Notes under the pieces: generated by a model
Databases searched by the model: none
Told to the model about the DNA's origin: nothing
What the model saw: only the letters and a program-made list of their open reading frames with translations
Made by a program: the position numbers and the translations under genes
Origin: Flavobacterium agrisoli
Lineage (GTDB): Bacteria > Bacteroidota > Bacteroidia > Flavobacteriales > Flavobacteriaceae
Assembly (NCBI RefSeq): GCF_016522065.1
Contig: NZ_JAEHFV010000002.1
Coordinates: 186,001-250,000, forward strand
Direction: 5' to 3'
Length of the DNA stretch: 64,000 bases
Shown: one piece after another, positions 54,883 through 64,000 of the stretch
Position numbering within the stretch: the first letter of the stretch is position 1
Layout: the number at the start of each line of letters is the position of its first letter

Positions 54883-57117
54883 TTAATTTTTCACCTCAAC
54901 ACTGCATTCTTGATTACTATTTCTTGAAGAATTTCCAATTTTAAACGTGTATTTTCCAGGTTCCACTACCCATTTTTTTGAATTCACATCGTAATACGCA
55001 AATTCTTTTACTGGAATTTTGATAGTTACTTTTTCTGATTTCCCAGCTTTCACTAGTATTTTAGAAAATCCTTTTAATTCTTTTGCCGCTCTTTCTATTT
55101 TTGAATTTTCTTTCGATACATATACCTGAACTACTTCTTTACCATCACGTTTGCCGGTATTTTTTACTTCCGCCGAAATAGCAATTACTTCATCCAAGTT
55201 GTACTCTTTTTTAGCTGCTTGCGCCTTCCCGATTGCAAAAGTGGTATACGACAAACCATACCCAAACGGATATAAGGGTTCAATATTTTTAGTGTCAAAC
55301 CAACGGTAGCCTACCAAAATGCCTTCTTTATACACGACTGATTTATCACCTGGAAAACTATTCGTAGCATGTGCTGGTGAATCTTCTATTTTTTTAGGCA
55401 TTGTCCATGGTAATTTCCCTGACGGATTTACTTTTCCTAACAATACATCAGCCAAAGCATTTCCTCCCTCAGAACCATTGAACCAACTCCAAACCAATGC
55501 GTTTGTTTTTTTGCTTAAATCTTCTATTTGAAAAGGCGCACCTGCAATCATTACCACAATTGTATTCGGATTTACAGCCAATACCTTCTGAATTAATTCT
55601 TCTTGACCAAATGGCAAATGTAAATCTCTTCTATCAGAAGCTTCGGTTTCATAATCACGATTCGAGCCCGCAAAAACAATAGCAACATCTGAGTTTTTAG
55701 CTGCATCTAAAGCTTCTTGCAATTTTGCTGAATCTAATTGATCAATAGTTACTGGACCTGTAGAAGTTATATTTCCTAAATTTCCTTTGTTTTTTTCGTC
55801 ATAACGCTCCAAATATCCTTCGGCATAATTGATTTTAATAGAAGATGGCAATCTGTTTTTAAGCCCTTCTAAAGGAGTTACTTCTCTTTTGGTTTTTACT
55901 CCGGCTCCAAATCCGCCCAAAGCATTTTTCTTTGTGGCGTTATTTCCAATTACGGCGATCGATTTTATTCCATCTACTTGTAATGGCAATGCATTGTTTT
56001 CATTTTTCAACAGCACAATTGCTTCAGCAGCAATTTTATATGAATCTTGATAATGTGCTTCGGTGGCAATGCTTCCTTTGGCACGGCTTTTTCCGCCCAT
56101 TGCTTTTACTTGAAATAAAGTACGTAAAATTCGTTTTACATGTAAATCGAGTTCTTTTTCGTCAATTTCACCTGCTTTTACGGCTGCAATTAATTTATCA
56201 GCTAAGAAAAATTCGTTGAAAGGTTTTGGAGTTCCCATTTCAATATCCAATCCATTTTTTAATGATTTTACGGTAGAATGTACCGCAGCCCAGTCTGAAA
56301 CCACGACACCTTTAAACCCCCATTCATCGCGCAAAATTGTATTGAGCATATAATTATTTTCACATAAATAATCGCCTCTAAATTTATTATAAGCACCCAT
56401 AATGCTATAGGCCTTACCTTCTTTGACAGCAGCTTCAAAAGCTGGTAAATAAATTTCGCGAAGCGTACGTTCGTCTATCTGTACATCAACAAAATCACGA
56501 TTGGTTTCCTGATTATTGGCTGCAAAATGTTTGACACAAGCCATCACATCATTATCTTGCAATCCGACCACCATCGGAACCGTCATTTTTTTGTTTAAAA
56601 ACGGGTCTTCGGTCATGTATTCATAGGTACGACCTCCAAGTGGTGTTCGCACGATATTGATGGCTGGCGACAACAACATATCTTTATCTCTCGCACGCAT
56701 TTCTTGACCCACGCTATTTCCAAAAGTATACGCCATTTCCTGATTCCAAGTTGCAGCCAAAGCTCCAGCTGCCGGATAATAGGTTGCAAAATCATTAGTA
56801 AGTCCTGCCGGTGCCCAATTGTCACGAGAAATTTCTTCACGAACTCCTAATGGGCCATCTGCCATTTTTAATTCTGGAATTCCCAAACGTGGCACCCCTG
56901 CATTAGCGAACATACTATTTCCATGCAACATTCCAATTTTCTCCTCAAGTGTCATTTGAGATATCAATTTATCAATTTTCGCATCGTACTTTGTTGAAAT
57001 TTCTTTTCCTACATAAGTTGTTTGTCCCTTTTTAGACTTGATAGACTGTGCATTACCATCAACCAATGAGAGAATTGAAACAGTCAGTGCAATGTATTTT
57101 AGCATTTTTTTCATCAC
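54883..57117 (-). CDS. GH3 beta-glucosidase
   Basis: This 744-residue GH3 enzyme has a signal peptide (about 1-24, ending GNAQ). The N-terminal domain contains MTLEEKIGMLHGNSMFANAG, KMADGPLGVRE, CVKHFAANNQETNRD and the nucleophile Asp275 in GVVVSDWAAVHS. The C-terminal domain has FAGSNRDYETEASDRRDLHL, including the general acid region, and a FnIII-like end (PFGYGLSYTTF). The subgroup differs from the GH3 at 39564 and resembles beta-glucosidases of xyloglucan loci. It would release glucose from oligosaccharides after side-chain removal. It lies 16 nt upstream of the GH5 gene. Confidence 0.93.
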   Translation of the reverse strand: MMKKMLKYIALTVSILSLVDGNAQSIKSKKGQTTYVGKEISTKYDAKIDKLISQMTLEEKIGMLHGNSMFANAGVPRLGIPELKMADGPLGVREEISRDNWAPAGLTNDFATYYPAAGALAATWNQEMAYTFGNSVGQEMRARDKDMLLSPAINIVRTPLGGRTYEYMTEDPFLNKKMTVPMVVGLQDNDVMACVKHFAANNQETNRDFVDVQIDERTLREIYLPAFEAAVKEGKAYSIMGAYNKFRGDYLCENNYMLNTILRDEWGFKGVVVSDWAAVHSTVKSLKNGLDIEMGTPKPFNEFFLADKLIAAVKAGEIDEKELDLHVKRILRTLFQVKAMGGKSRAKGSIATEAHYQDSYKIAAEAIVLLKNENNALPLQVDGIKSIAVIGNNATKKNALGGFGAGVKTKREVTPLEGLKNRLPSSIKINYAEGYLERYDEKNKGNLGNITSTGPVTIDQLDSAKLQEALDAAKNSDVAIVFAGSNRDYETEASDRRDLHLPFGQEELIQKVLAVNPNTIVVMIAGAPFQIEDLSKKTNALVWSWFNGSEGGNALADVLLGKVNPSGKLPWTMPKKIEDSPAHATNSFPGDKSVVYKEGILVGYRWFDTKNIEPLYPFGYGLSYTTFAIGKAQAAKKEYNLDEVIAISAEVKNTGKRDGKEVVQVYVSKENSKIERAAKELKGFSKILVKAGKSEKVTIKIPVKEFAYYDVNSKKWVVEPGKYTFKIGNSSRNSNQECSVEVKN

Positions 57118-57154
57118 TTGGAATTCTTATAATTGTTTATAAATCTTTTTTTAA

Positions 57155-58732
57155 TTATTGCTTTACAAAATTGAGCATGACAACATCGTTTTCATTAATC
57201 TTATAACTTTTACTAAAAAATCCCGAAGCATCAATAGTAATTTTTTCTGTAGATACAGGAGCGCCGTTATTTTTTTGTTTAATAGATTTTACCTGTTCAA
57301 TACTCAATTGACTTGGTCTTCCCATTGCTAGATAATCAGCATAAGAGTCATTAATTTTATATCCTACTTTATAGATTTCTAAAGTATAATTACCTTTCTT
57401 CAAACCATCAACCTTAATGGTTACTTCTCCTTTCGATTTAGATGGCAAATCTTTGATATAATACTCTTGATTATTTATCTTTTCAGGAAGTGTGTAAGTG
57501 AAATCCCAAAACAAAAGTTGAACATCTCCTTTTTCATTTTTGGTTGCCCAAGAAGCTTTATCAATATTTTGTAATTCAGTTTCTCCTAATTTATTCATAA
57601 AAGAATACGAGAAATAGGCTGGCTTTTTGATTCCTTGAGTATTCAATAATCCAAATCCTCCGTGAAAAGGAGTAAATCTTGGTCCCGGTTCTTCAAAAAT
57701 ATCTGTAAAAACCCAGTAAGACATTGAGTTTGCAGCATTACCAACTTGCTTTATTTTTTGCAAAATATAAGCTGCCGAATGGTAACTGTCATGGATTGGA
57801 TCTGCAGGTGTATAAGAAGTACTCCATTCTGTATAATGCAATTCTAAGTTTGGCTTGGCCGAATTGGAAATTTGCTTGCGGGAATTAATTACTTCTCCGC
57901 TTACACTGAATTCATCTTTACTTAAAACGGTTCCGGTTCCCCCAAATTCATCCAAAAATCCTTGACGTACACCATAAGCATGTGTTGAAATGAAATCAAT
58001 CGGCACATTGTTTTTGGTACAAAAATCAATTGTTTCAGGAATCCAAGCCGCACCTGCTGTAGCAGGACCTCCTACTTTATAATCCTTGTTTACACTCTTG
58101 ATGGCTCTTGCGGTATAATCATATAATTTGAAATATTCCTCCTGAGTACTTGACCAAAAACCAGGAGATAAATTCGGCTCGTTCCATACTTCAAAATACC
58201 AGGTTTTTACTTCTTCTGCTCCGTAACGTTCCGTAAAATGCTGTGTTAAATTTTTAATTAAATCTTCCCATTTTTTATAATCTTTAGGAGGTGTAACGTT
58301 TCCTTTCCACCAAAAAATCGTTTCTTTTCCACTGGCCAAAGCATTCGGCATAAAACCCAATTCAACAAATGGTTTCATTCCGATACTCAAAATATAGTCG
58401 TATAAAACATCAATGTATTGGTAATTGTATTGCGGATTTCCTTTCGAATCTTCACGATACACTGCCATATCATCCGTCAATAATCCATGCATACGAATGT
58501 ATTTGAAATCGCATTCTTTTTTTACCATTGCGAGTTGCTGTTGCCAATCGGCACGAAGACCCTCGTTTGCTCTTCCGGCACCAATGCATTCTTTGAACAT
58601 GGTATTCATCTTTCCTTGCTCTTTGTTGTAATCGACTTTTATAATTCTGTTTGCAACATTATTATTTTGTCCAAACAATGAGATATTGTTCAGTCCCAAT
58701 AAAAGAATCAATAGCAATACATTTTTTTTCAT
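57155..58732 (-). CDS. GH39 beta-xylosidase or related glycosidase
   Basis: This 525-residue GH39 enzyme has a signal peptide (about 1-22). The barrel shows MHGLLTDDMAVYRED, FVELGFMPNALASG, the acid/base Glu185 in FEVWNEPNLSPGFW and the nucleophile Glu302 in LHYTEWSTSYTP. SYWVFTDIFEEPGP is another family hallmark. A small beta-sandwich follows (about 420-525). Known GH39 activities include beta-xylosidase, alpha-L-arabinosidase-like and iduronidase; beta-xylosidase is the likeliest. It is 37 nt upstream of the GH3 gene and part of the same run. Confidence 0.92.
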   Translation of the reverse strand: MKKNVLLLILLLGLNNISLFGQNNNVANRIIKVDYNKEQGKMNTMFKECIGAGRANEGLRADWQQQLAMVKKECDFKYIRMHGLLTDDMAVYREDSKGNPQYNYQYIDVLYDYILSIGMKPFVELGFMPNALASGKETIFWWKGNVTPPKDYKKWEDLIKNLTQHFTERYGAEEVKTWYFEVWNEPNLSPGFWSSTQEEYFKLYDYTARAIKSVNKDYKVGGPATAGAAWIPETIDFCTKNNVPIDFISTHAYGVRQGFLDEFGGTGTVLSKDEFSVSGEVINSRKQISNSAKPNLELHYTEWSTSYTPADPIHDSYHSAAYILQKIKQVGNAANSMSYWVFTDIFEEPGPRFTPFHGGFGLLNTQGIKKPAYFSYSFMNKLGETELQNIDKASWATKNEKGDVQLLFWDFTYTLPEKINNQEYYIKDLPSKSKGEVTIKVDGLKKGNYTLEIYKVGYKINDSYADYLAMGRPSQLSIEQVKSIKQKNNGAPVSTEKITIDASGFFSKSYKINENDVVMLNFVKQ

Positions 58733-58764
58733 CTGAAAATGGTAAAAATCAATTATTAAAAATA

Positions 58765-58791
58765 GGAGACGGGTTTGAAACCCGTCTGTAC
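58765..58791. repeat. REP-like palindrome 4 (inverted orientation)
   Basis: Arms AGACGGGTTT and AAACCCGTCT (58767-58787) are followed by GTAC, so it is inverted relative to copies 1 and 3. It lies in the 71-nt gap between the GH97 and GH39 genes, far from the transposase gene. Confidence 0.85.
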
Positions 58792-58803
58792 AAAGGTTTA
58801 TCG

Positions 58804-60804
58804 TTATAATTTTTTAAATCGGATAGCTGTTCCTCCAGCACCACCTAATTTTATTTTCAATTTATCGGATGCTTTTACTGTTTGTTTGGTGATGGCTACT
58901 TTTTCTGGATTGTGGGTTTCGTCTGTTCCTTCGGCATCAGCATAAATCTGAGCTTCGTAAGTCGCTTTTGGATCTAAGAAAGACAATGAAACGGTCAATT
59001 CTCTTCCTTTTTCATTAGTCATACTTCCCAAATACCAATCTTCACTTTTTTCATCTTTACGAACAGTTGTCAGGTATTCACCAATTTCTGCATTCAAAAC
59101 TTTGGTATCAGCCCAATCTGTTGGAACATCTTTTAAGAATTGCATAGAAGGTACTGCGTAGTTTTCAGGTAAATCGGCCAACATTTGAATTGGCGAATAA
59201 AAACATACATACATTGCCAATTGTTGTGCTGTAGTTCCATGCACTCTTCTTCCTGGGTATCCTTGTTTGATTTCGACATCCAGAACTCCCGGAGTATATT
59301 CCATTGGTCCCGAAAGCATTCTTGTAAAAGGCAAAATCACAACATGACTTGGCGGATTTCCATCGCTCCATGCATTATATTCTTGTCCACGAGCTGCTTC
59401 TCTTGCCAACATATTCGGATATGTTCTTCTTTCTCCTGTATCTTTTATTGGTTCGTGATAGAATACAGCTAAATCATACTGCGCTGCTTTTTCCAAAACA
59501 TATCTAAAATAATTTACACCAAATTGTCCGTGATGCCATTCTTTCATATTCAACTTTGACCCCACGTGACCAATTTTCACTGTATGAATTCCTAACTTTT
59601 TGTACAAAGCAAAACCCTCATCGATTTGTTTCATGTAGTTGATTAGGTTTGAACCCGTTTCGTGGTAGCCAATCAATTCTACTCCTTTTGATTTTCCATA
59701 TTCTACAACTTTCTCCAAATCGAAATTATCGGCAGATTGTGTAAAACTAAACATATGCATTCTGTTTTCGTACCAAGCTGGTGTCCAACCTTTGTTCCAA
59801 CCTTCGATTAATAAGTGATGTAAACCTTCTTTGGCAGTAAAATCAATATATTCTTTGGCATGAGCTGTAGTAGCTCCTTGTTTTTCGCCTTCCCAAAAAG
59901 TATATTTCCCGATGTGCATTGCCCACCAAATCCCGAAGTATTTATACGGTTTTACGTAAGACGGATTGCCTAATTTGTTAGGCTCATTTAAATTTAAAAC
60001 TAAATACGAATCAATTAAATCTGCTGAATTTTCTCCTATTTGAAGTGTTCTCCAAGAAGACGTAAACGAATCTTTTACACGAACTTTTATTCCATCAGCC
60101 CAAGGCACTAAATTCGATTTTAATTGTGTCCCTTCAGTTTGCTCTAAAGTCATACTCGCAAAATCAACAAGATTTGCTTCGTGAAAACTGAGTTTCAAAC
60201 CACTTTTACTTTCAATGGTTAATGGCGTATGAACGGTATCTAATTTACTAACTGGTGACGCCGTGTATAAATATTCATAACGTTCTGGTTTATAAGCAGG
60301 AATCCACCACGCTTTTCCATCCTCTTTTAGGTTGAAAGTCGTTTTTTCATCCATGATAAAAATACTGTCTTTGGATGCCTGTTTTGGATACACATATCGA
60401 AATGCAACTCCATCATCGTAAGCACGGAATTGAATTTGCAGTTTTCTTTTGTTTCCTGTTTTTTGCTGTAAATCAACGATTAATTGATTATAGTGGTTTC
60501 TGATTTTCTTCTTTTCACCCCAAACCTGAGTCCAAGTTTCATCAAAAGTGGTGTTTTTAGTGTTTTTAAGCTCAAAATTGGCACTTAAATCTTCATTTCC
60601 TTTTAATAAAAACCCCATATCCGATGGTGTAATCACTTCCGTTTTACCATGGGAAACGGCATATTTTGGTGCATTGTTAACCATTTCAAACTGAATTTTA
60701 TTTTGCCCATTTGGCGAAACTAATTCGTATGACTTTCCTTTTTTTTGTGCAAAACCAACCCCTATTGTCAGCAATAAAGTTGATATGATAATTGTATTTT
60801 TCAT
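58804..60804 (-). CDS. GH97 inverting alpha-glycosidase
   Basis: This protein of about 666 residues has a signal peptide (MKNTIIISTLLLTIGVGFAQ; start at 60804, a longer frame opens at 60864). The N-terminal super-sandwich (SYELVSPNGQNKIQFEM) precedes the barrel (KEYIDFTAKEGLHHLLIEGW). The segments LAVFYHEPIKDTGERRTYPN and MLAREAARGQEYNAW carry the two glutamates typical of the inverting SusB-like group. The Asp nucleophile of retaining members is replaced by Gly in TVKIGHVGSK. Activity is probably alpha-glucosidase- or alpha-galactosidase-like. It lies between the GH31 and GH39 genes in the same run, presumably periplasmic. Confidence 0.92.
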   Translation of the reverse strand: MKNTIIISTLLLTIGVGFAQKKGKSYELVSPNGQNKIQFEMVNNAPKYAVSHGKTEVITPSDMGFLLKGNEDLSANFELKNTKNTTFDETWTQVWGEKKKIRNHYNQLIVDLQQKTGNKRKLQIQFRAYDDGVAFRYVYPKQASKDSIFIMDEKTTFNLKEDGKAWWIPAYKPERYEYLYTASPVSKLDTVHTPLTIESKSGLKLSFHEANLVDFASMTLEQTEGTQLKSNLVPWADGIKVRVKDSFTSSWRTLQIGENSADLIDSYLVLNLNEPNKLGNPSYVKPYKYFGIWWAMHIGKYTFWEGEKQGATTAHAKEYIDFTAKEGLHHLLIEGWNKGWTPAWYENRMHMFSFTQSADNFDLEKVVEYGKSKGVELIGYHETGSNLINYMKQIDEGFALYKKLGIHTVKIGHVGSKLNMKEWHHGQFGVNYFRYVLEKAAQYDLAVFYHEPIKDTGERRTYPNMLAREAARGQEYNAWSDGNPPSHVVILPFTRMLSGPMEYTPGVLDVEIKQGYPGRRVHGTTAQQLAMYVCFYSPIQMLADLPENYAVPSMQFLKDVPTDWADTKVLNAEIGEYLTTVRKDEKSEDWYLGSMTNEKGRELTVSLSFLDPKATYEAQIYADAEGTDETHNPEKVAITKQTVKASDKLKIKLGGAGGTAIRFKKL

Positions 60805-60877
60805 GTCTTTTATTTTTTGAGAAATAAACTGGGGTACCAACAAGGATTTCCCCAATTTACTCAACTACTCAACTTCT

Positions 60878-63277
60878 TTATTTTACATTTTCTACTTTAA
60901 AAGTTGTCTTTCCATTTAACCCATTTGGTTGCACTTCAAAACTATTTCCTGTCTTGGTGACCGTTAGATTTTCAACGGCAGCTCCATTTGGCAGGTATAC
61001 AATTCCTGTAGCTTGTGTTGTTTTGTAATCAGCAAAAACTTTTAAGGTCAATTTAGACCAATCCATATCTTTAGTAGATTGTGCCAAAGCAATGTGTGGA
61101 ATTACCGTTCCGTTTTTAACTAAAACTACAATTGGGATATCTCCTACCTGAATTTTGTGCCAACCGCCTTGATACACTTTTTTAGTTTGGTAATCAATCC
61201 AGATTCCTTCTGGCAAATACACATCTCTTTCGGTTACATTTTCAAAAAGAGGAGCCACCAACATACTGGATCCGAACAAATATTCATTGTCTACTAACCA
61301 TGAACCGGCATCCTGTGGATATTCTACAAACAAAGCACGTAACATGGGTAATCCTTTTTGCGCACTTTCTTTAGCTTGCGCATAGATATACGGCATGAGT
61401 TCATAGCGCATATTATCGGCTTTTCTAAAACTTTCTAAAAATTCTTTACTGTATAACCAAGGCTCAGTTGGCGGCTCTCCGTGACTCCTCACATGGGAAG
61501 TTAACATGCCGAAAGGTGTCCATCTTCTATACAAATCTTCAGGAGATTTGGTTACAAAACCACCTACATCATGGCTCCAAAAACTAAATCCAGACAATCC
61601 TAATGACAAACCTCCGCGCAATTCTGCCGACATGGCTCCATTAGAAGTTGCGGCATCTCCGCCCCAATGTAAAGGGTAACGCTGACTACCTGCCCAGGTG
61701 CTTCTTGCCCAAATTAAGGTATAGCCTTTTTCTTTTTGAGTGATTTCAGCTACTGCTTTATTGTAACGTAAAGGATACAAATTATGCTCATAAAAACCAG
61801 TTCTTCCGGAGTGATAAATTCCATCTGCGGGTGCCGCTTCACCAAAATCTACTTTAAAAACAGCAACACCTTGGTCAAATAATTTCTTCAATTTCCCTTG
61901 ATACCACGTTACTGTTTCGGGATTTGAAAAGTCTAAAACGGCATCCTCATACGGTAAATTTCCTTTTCGATCTTTTACTGCCAAACCATTGTTCACAATT
62001 TCGTTAAACAACGTATTTTTTGGCGTAAAATAGGGCAGTTGCCACAAGCAAACCTGAAATCCATCATCTTTTAAATCAGCCATCATTTTTGTAGGATCAT
62101 CAAATCGGGATTTTGCAAACTCATAATTATTACGCCAATCTACATCAAACCAACCCGTATCAAAGTGAATTACATCAGTAGGAATTTTATATTTTCTTAG
62201 ATTTTTTGCTACTTCACGACCTTCTTTTTCGGAGAAATAGGTAATACGACTCATCCAGAAACCAAATGACCAAAGCGGAGGCATGGCGGCTTTTCCGGTT
62301 AAGTTTGTGTATTCATCCAAAATATCTTTTGGTTCCCCAATAAAAAAGAACAAATCGGCTTCGTCATCACCAATATATATTTCGTTGGCGCTGCCAAAAT
62401 ATTTTCCAAAATCAACTGTAATTGGTGTTGAATGGTGCATGAAAACGCCATAACCGCGGCTACTCATATAAAACGGAATGGGTTTGTACATGGTTTCGTT
62501 TTGGATACCATTGGCATCATCTGTCCATAAAACTACTTTTTGTCCACGTTTATTGAATTGAGTAAAAGACTCACCGCAACCAAATATTTTTTCATCAGGT
62601 TCCAAACTAAAAGCGGCTCCCATACTTCGAGAATAATCACTGTTTCTTCGAACAAATGAAAAAGGCAAAGCTGGTGTATAAGTGTTTTTAAAATCAGTAT
62701 TATGTAAGGTACTAGTCAATAATTTCCCTTTTTCATCATAAATTTTTACGTGCCACGGTTTGGTCAAAATTTCAACTTTTCCTTTTTTGCTGATAAATTG
62801 ATAACCACCGTTAATTTTAGACGATTTCCATAATTCTGGATGATTTGGAGCCACACCATCAACCAACATCAATGATGTTGTCTGCGGGTGAAATTGAGGC
62901 CCAGAAGTAGTTTTAATCCGGATGGTGCGATCTGAAATAAATTGAATTTCAAAAGGTAAAACGGGTGAAACTTCGTACTCTGTTAACGGAAACTCGTTAG
63001 CCGAAATAGTATCAGGTTTAACCAACATATTATTAAAGGCTTGTCTGGTTTGATAATTATAGCGTCGGTATTTTAATTTTCCTTTTCCGGTTTGCGTATC
63101 AAATTCAGTAAGTTCATCAGCAAAATAAAAAGTATTCAAATAATTTTCGAAATCTTTACTGACATCTATTGGAGCATTTAACACCTCAACGTTTTGAATT
63201 TGCGCCGTCCCCATACAAGAAAAAAACAGCGCTAATCCCAACGATACTAAAAGCCTGTTATGAGTTGGTTTTTTCAT
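60878..63277 (-). CDS. GH31 alpha-xylosidase
   Basis: This 799-residue GH31 enzyme has an N-terminal signal: either signal peptidase I after TAQ or lipidation at Cys21 (FFSCMG). The beta-sandwich contains FGCGESFTQFNKRGQKV. The barrel has the nucleophile Asp477 in AVFKVDFGEAAPADG, where KxDFGE is the alpha-xylosidase (YicI-like) signature, and the acid/base Asp541 in LHWGGDAATS. FGFWMSRITYFSEKEG and PTDVIHFDTGWFDVDWRNN match this subgroup. It would remove alpha-1,6-xylosyl side chains from xyloglucan oligosaccharides. This is the main evidence for xyloglucan as a target. It is 35 nt downstream of the GH2 gene. Confidence 0.95.
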   Translation of the reverse strand: MKKPTHNRLLVSLGLALFFSCMGTAQIQNVEVLNAPIDVSKDFENYLNTFYFADELTEFDTQTGKGKLKYRRYNYQTRQAFNNMLVKPDTISANEFPLTEYEVSPVLPFEIQFISDRTIRIKTTSGPQFHPQTTSLMLVDGVAPNHPELWKSSKINGGYQFISKKGKVEILTKPWHVKIYDEKGKLLTSTLHNTDFKNTYTPALPFSFVRRNSDYSRSMGAAFSLEPDEKIFGCGESFTQFNKRGQKVVLWTDDANGIQNETMYKPIPFYMSSRGYGVFMHHSTPITVDFGKYFGSANEIYIGDDEADLFFFIGEPKDILDEYTNLTGKAAMPPLWSFGFWMSRITYFSEKEGREVAKNLRKYKIPTDVIHFDTGWFDVDWRNNYEFAKSRFDDPTKMMADLKDDGFQVCLWQLPYFTPKNTLFNEIVNNGLAVKDRKGNLPYEDAVLDFSNPETVTWYQGKLKKLFDQGVAVFKVDFGEAAPADGIYHSGRTGFYEHNLYPLRYNKAVAEITQKEKGYTLIWARSTWAGSQRYPLHWGGDAATSNGAMSAELRGGLSLGLSGFSFWSHDVGGFVTKSPEDLYRRWTPFGMLTSHVRSHGEPPTEPWLYSKEFLESFRKADNMRYELMPYIYAQAKESAQKGLPMLRALFVEYPQDAGSWLVDNEYLFGSSMLVAPLFENVTERDVYLPEGIWIDYQTKKVYQGGWHKIQVGDIPIVVLVKNGTVIPHIALAQSTKDMDWSKLTLKVFADYKTTQATGIVYLPNGAAVENLTVTKTGNSFEVQPNGLNGKTTFKVENVK

Positions 63278-63312
63278 TGGTTTAGTAAATTATAGTTTTT
63301 TGAGTTTTTTAA

Positions 63313-64000
63313 TTATTTAGTTGTAATTACAATGGTTTTAGGTTGTAATCCATTTGCTTTTGCTGTAACTTCAATTCGCCCTGATTCTTTTTCAGACTGT
63401 ACAATAACTAAACATTTTCCAGCCATTGCCGTATGTTTGTTTCCTTTGAAAGATTCATGACTTACCGGATTTCCACTTCCTACGCCTACGATTTTACCTT
63501 TTCCTTTAACCGAAAAATGAATTTCATTTTTGGCTGTGGGAACTAAAATTCCTTTGGCGTCTAAAACATCAACTGTTATAAAAGACAAATCTTTTCCATC
63601 TGCGATAATTTCATTTCTATCAGCTGATACATTCAATTTACTTGGGTTTCCGGCGGTTTGAATTTCTTTTTCTAAAACCACTTTCCCGTCTTTTCGAGAA
63701 ACCGCTTTTAAGGTTCCCGGCTGAAACGGAATTCGCCACATTACATGTAAATCGTCTCCTTTTTTACTTCTTTTTCCAACAGACTTTCCATTCAGAAATA
63801 ATTCCACTTCATCGGCATGATTGTAATATGCCCAAACATCAACCGTTTGTCCCACTTTCCAGTTCCAATGCGGAAAAATGTGTAAAACATCTTTGTTTGT
63901 CCACTCACTTTGGTACATGTAATAGACATCTTTTGGAAAACCGGCCAAATCTACAATTCCGAAATACGAACTGATTGATGGCCATTCGTAAGGCGTTGGT
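63313..64000 (-). CDS. GH2 beta-galactosidase-like enzyme, C-terminal part (partial)
   Basis: The frame is open to the right edge, so the start and catalytic domain are outside. The visible 228 codons begin TPYEWPSISSYFGIVDLAGF, typical of the end of a GH2 barrel. A DUF4982-like sandwich follows (HIFPHWNWKVGQTVDVWAYY, EVELFLNGKSVGK), then a bacterial Ig-like/invasin domain (KLNVSADRNEIIADGKDLSF) ending TIVITTK. This tail organisation is usual for large exported GH2 beta-galactosidases of Bacteroidota loci. In a xyloglucan locus it would remove galactose. It is the first visible gene of the run leading into GH31. Confidence 0.88.
   Translation of the reverse strand, partial: PTPYEWPSISSYFGIVDLAGFPKDVYYMYQSEWTNKDVLHIFPHWNWKVGQTVDVWAYYNHADEVELFLNGKSVGKRSKKGDDLHVMWRIPFQPGTLKAVSRKDGKVVLEKEIQTAGNPSKLNVSADRNEIIADGKDLSFITVDVLDAKGILVPTAKNEIHFSVKGKGKIVGVGSGNPVSHESFKGNKHTAMAGKCLVIVQSEKESGRIEVTAKANGLQPKTIVITTK

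Noticed and set aside
63642..63974. 110-residue plus-strand frame near the right edge
   Set aside because: It is antisense to the GH2 gene, whose reading continues through the edge with clear motifs.

Overview
The window is low-GC DNA from a member of the Bacteroidota, almost certainly a Flavobacterium or close relative. The evidence is SusC/SusD pairs, lipoproteins with Cys-Asp/Asn-rich N-termini, Bacteroidota promoters (TTG, 17-23 nt, TAnnTTTG), lack of clear Shine-Dalgarno sequences, and Flavobacteriaceae-type protein sequences. No rRNA, tRNA, CRISPR array, prophage or intact insertion sequence was seen.

Layout. (1) 1-7.8 kb, minus strand: surface arm of a glucuronoxylan utilisation locus. 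It holds SusC, SusD, a surface glycan-binding lipoprotein, and an outer-membrane GH10 xylanase whose catalytic domain is interrupted by two carbohydrate-binding modules (cut by the left edge). (2) 8.2-13.2 kb, minus strand: cytoplasmic xylose catabolism, GntR regulator, xylulokinase, xylose isomerase and aldose 1-epimerase. (3) 13.4-17 kb, plus strand: an exported arylsulfatase and a LacI-family regulator. (4) 17-30.9 kb: core genes (CvpA-like protein, pheS, gpsA, nadD, gmk, YicC, YraN, LD-carboxypeptidase) mixed with an alcohol dehydrogenase/DJ-1 pair and its divergent LysR gene. (5) 31-35.9 kb, minus strand: an iron-acquisition island with a TonB-dependent receptor, a PepSY membrane protein and two small membrane proteins, under two promoter/operator regions of identical geometry. 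(6) 36-43.8 kb: second arm of the xylan locus, GH10, GH67 alpha-glucuronidase, a divergent GH3 beta-xylosidase, and an acetylesterase gene broken by a one-base frameshift. (7) 43.9-47 kb: small membrane proteins, a decayed antitoxin gene, a lipoprotein and a serine hydrolase. (8) 47.2-64 kb, all minus strand: a second polysaccharide locus, probably for xyloglucan or a complex arabinoxylan. It holds an oxidoreductase, GH95, acetylesterase, GH5, GH3, GH39, GH97, GH31 and GH2 (cut by the right edge), with a REP-associated transposase and its palindromic repeats inserted.

How it fits together. Surface GH10 cuts glucuronoxylan and SusCD plus the glycan-binding lipoprotein import the pieces. Periplasmic GH10, GH67, GH3 and acetylesterase finish the breakdown. 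Epimerase, XylA and XylB feed xylose into the pentose phosphate pathway. The two xylan arms are about 31.6 kb apart but carry the same LacI-type operator (GCAATCGGTTGC or one mismatch) on the -33 element of their promoters. The LacI gene at 16.0 kb is the natural candidate for joint control. No HTCS or ECF-sigma/anti-sigma PUL regulator occurs here.
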